Shown here piece by piece: positions 4,932-5,363 of a stretch of DNA of 5,363 nucleotides. This stretch comes from Thermofilum sp. ex4484_15. GTDB lineage: Archaea; Thermoproteota; Thermoprotei; Thermofilales; EX4484-15. The stretch lies in assembly GCA_002254595.1 (NCBI GenBank), contig NJEH01000059.1, positions 1 to 5,363 on the forward strand, in the 5' to 3' direction. Below the pieces are notes generated by a model. That model did no database searches. It was not told the origin of the DNA and saw nothing but the letters and a program-made list of their open reading frames with translations. The position numbers and the translations under genes are program-made. Position 1 is the stretch's first letter; every line of letters starts with the position of its first letter.

Positions 4932-5363
4932 TTAATTCACGGTAGACGCTAATTTCGTTAGTGGACCGGGGTACGTGTAAATTCCATCTTTTCCAGGTAT
5001 TAAATCGTCATCATCTACTATTATCTTTATGGGTTTAAAGGGCAACTCTGCCTTAAAGGGGGTTAGGGGGTAGTGGAATGGGACGGTTATCCTTACTTCT
5101 CCTCGAGGGGAGGAGAAAGTAAGGGTAACTGGAAGGGGGAACGTCTTATTTCCCTTTACTTCAATTAAATCGCCTTTCATTAAGTACTTGTGTTTAAAAG
5201 TAGAGATGCTTAAGTTAGTAATCGAAAAACTAGCCGTACCGGGTGATAACAACCAGTCCTTGAAGAAGCCCGTTAAGTTCGTACCGCTTACTTCGCTAGC
5301 TAAATTAATGAAATCCCTTACCTTTATAATGCTCAGGCTGTACTCTTCATAGACTTTCCTCAA
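4932..5363 (-). CDS. Probable M1-family metallopeptidase, C-terminal fragment
   Basis: The last 143 or so codons of a longer gene whose start lies beyond the right edge. The frame is open to base 5363, where the first codon is TTG, taken here as an internal Leu. The piece begins with helical sequence and FINLASEVSGTNLTGFFKDW followed by LLSPGTASFSI. This resembles the end of the catalytic region of M1 gluzincin aminopeptidases, where a helix ending in FF..W and a short PG turn lead into a beta-sandwich. The rest is strand-rich (residues about 45-120), consistent with that domain, and ends in an acidic DDDD segment and a Pro/Tyr-rich tail. The zinc-binding HExxH...E and the substrate GAMEN motif would lie outside the window, so activity and the M1 assignment (M61 being the alternative) cannot be confirmed here. 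It is separated by about 100 bases from the small membrane protein gene. Confidence 0.7.
   Translation of the reverse strand: MRKVYEEYSLSIIKVRDFINLASEVSGTNLTGFFKDWLLSPGTASFSITNLSISTFKHKYLMKGDLIEVKGNKTFPLPVTLTFSSPRGEVRITVPFHYPLTPFKAELPFKPIKIIVDDDDLIPGKDGIYTYPGPLTKLASTVN

Noticed and set aside
5361..5363. TTG at the right edge as a true start of the minus-strand gene
   Set aside because: The sequence begins mid-domain, the frame is open to the edge, and the expected catalytic region is absent, so the codon is read as internal Leu.

Overview
This window looks like chromosomal DNA of a thermophilic or hyperthermophilic member of the Thermoproteota (crenarchaea). The signs are the archaeal-type TyrRS and GluRS, a TFE-beta-like transcription factor, ribosome binding sites of the AGGTG/GGTG type, TATA-like elements, and heavy use of AGG (Arg), ATA (Ile), TTA (Leu) and GTA (Val) codons. 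I could not place it to genus. It is gene-dense core genome: I see no mobile element, CRISPR array, rRNA or tRNA, and no gene-free stretch reaches 300 bases.

Layout. Positions 1-325 (minus strand, running off the left edge) hold the start of a winged-helix/FeS-cluster protein that I read as TFE-beta (TFIIE-beta/RPC39-like); it begins with TTG. A divergent intergenic region of about 160 bp (326-485) carries the promoters for this gene and for a Trm112-like zinc protein (486-881, plus). A 66-80 bp gap with a second candidate promoter leads into a tight plus-strand operon. This comprises tyrS (962-2053), gltX (2050-3813, joined by an ATGA overlap) and a DUF72/YecE-like protein (3823-4593), whose Shine-Dalgarno site overlaps the gltX stop codon. 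Two minus-strand genes then converge on the operon: a 62-residue protein with two membrane helices (4642-4830), and the C-terminal end of a probable M1-family metallopeptidase (4932-5363) that runs off the right edge.

How it fits together. Most of the window serves information processing: transcription initiation (TFE-beta), activation of methyltransferases that modify tRNA and translation factors (Trm112), and two tRNA synthetases. The DUF72 protein, translated directly behind gltX, is the least understood operon member, and its position suggests a link to translation or tRNA. The minus-strand genes on the right look unrelated to that theme.

Points that deserve a second look are the unusual TLGN active-site motif in GluRS, the extra cysteine-rich insert in the Trm112-like protein, the DUF72 gene locked into the synthetase operon, and the tiny membrane protein built from two similar helices. 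I found no clear previously undescribed multi-gene system.
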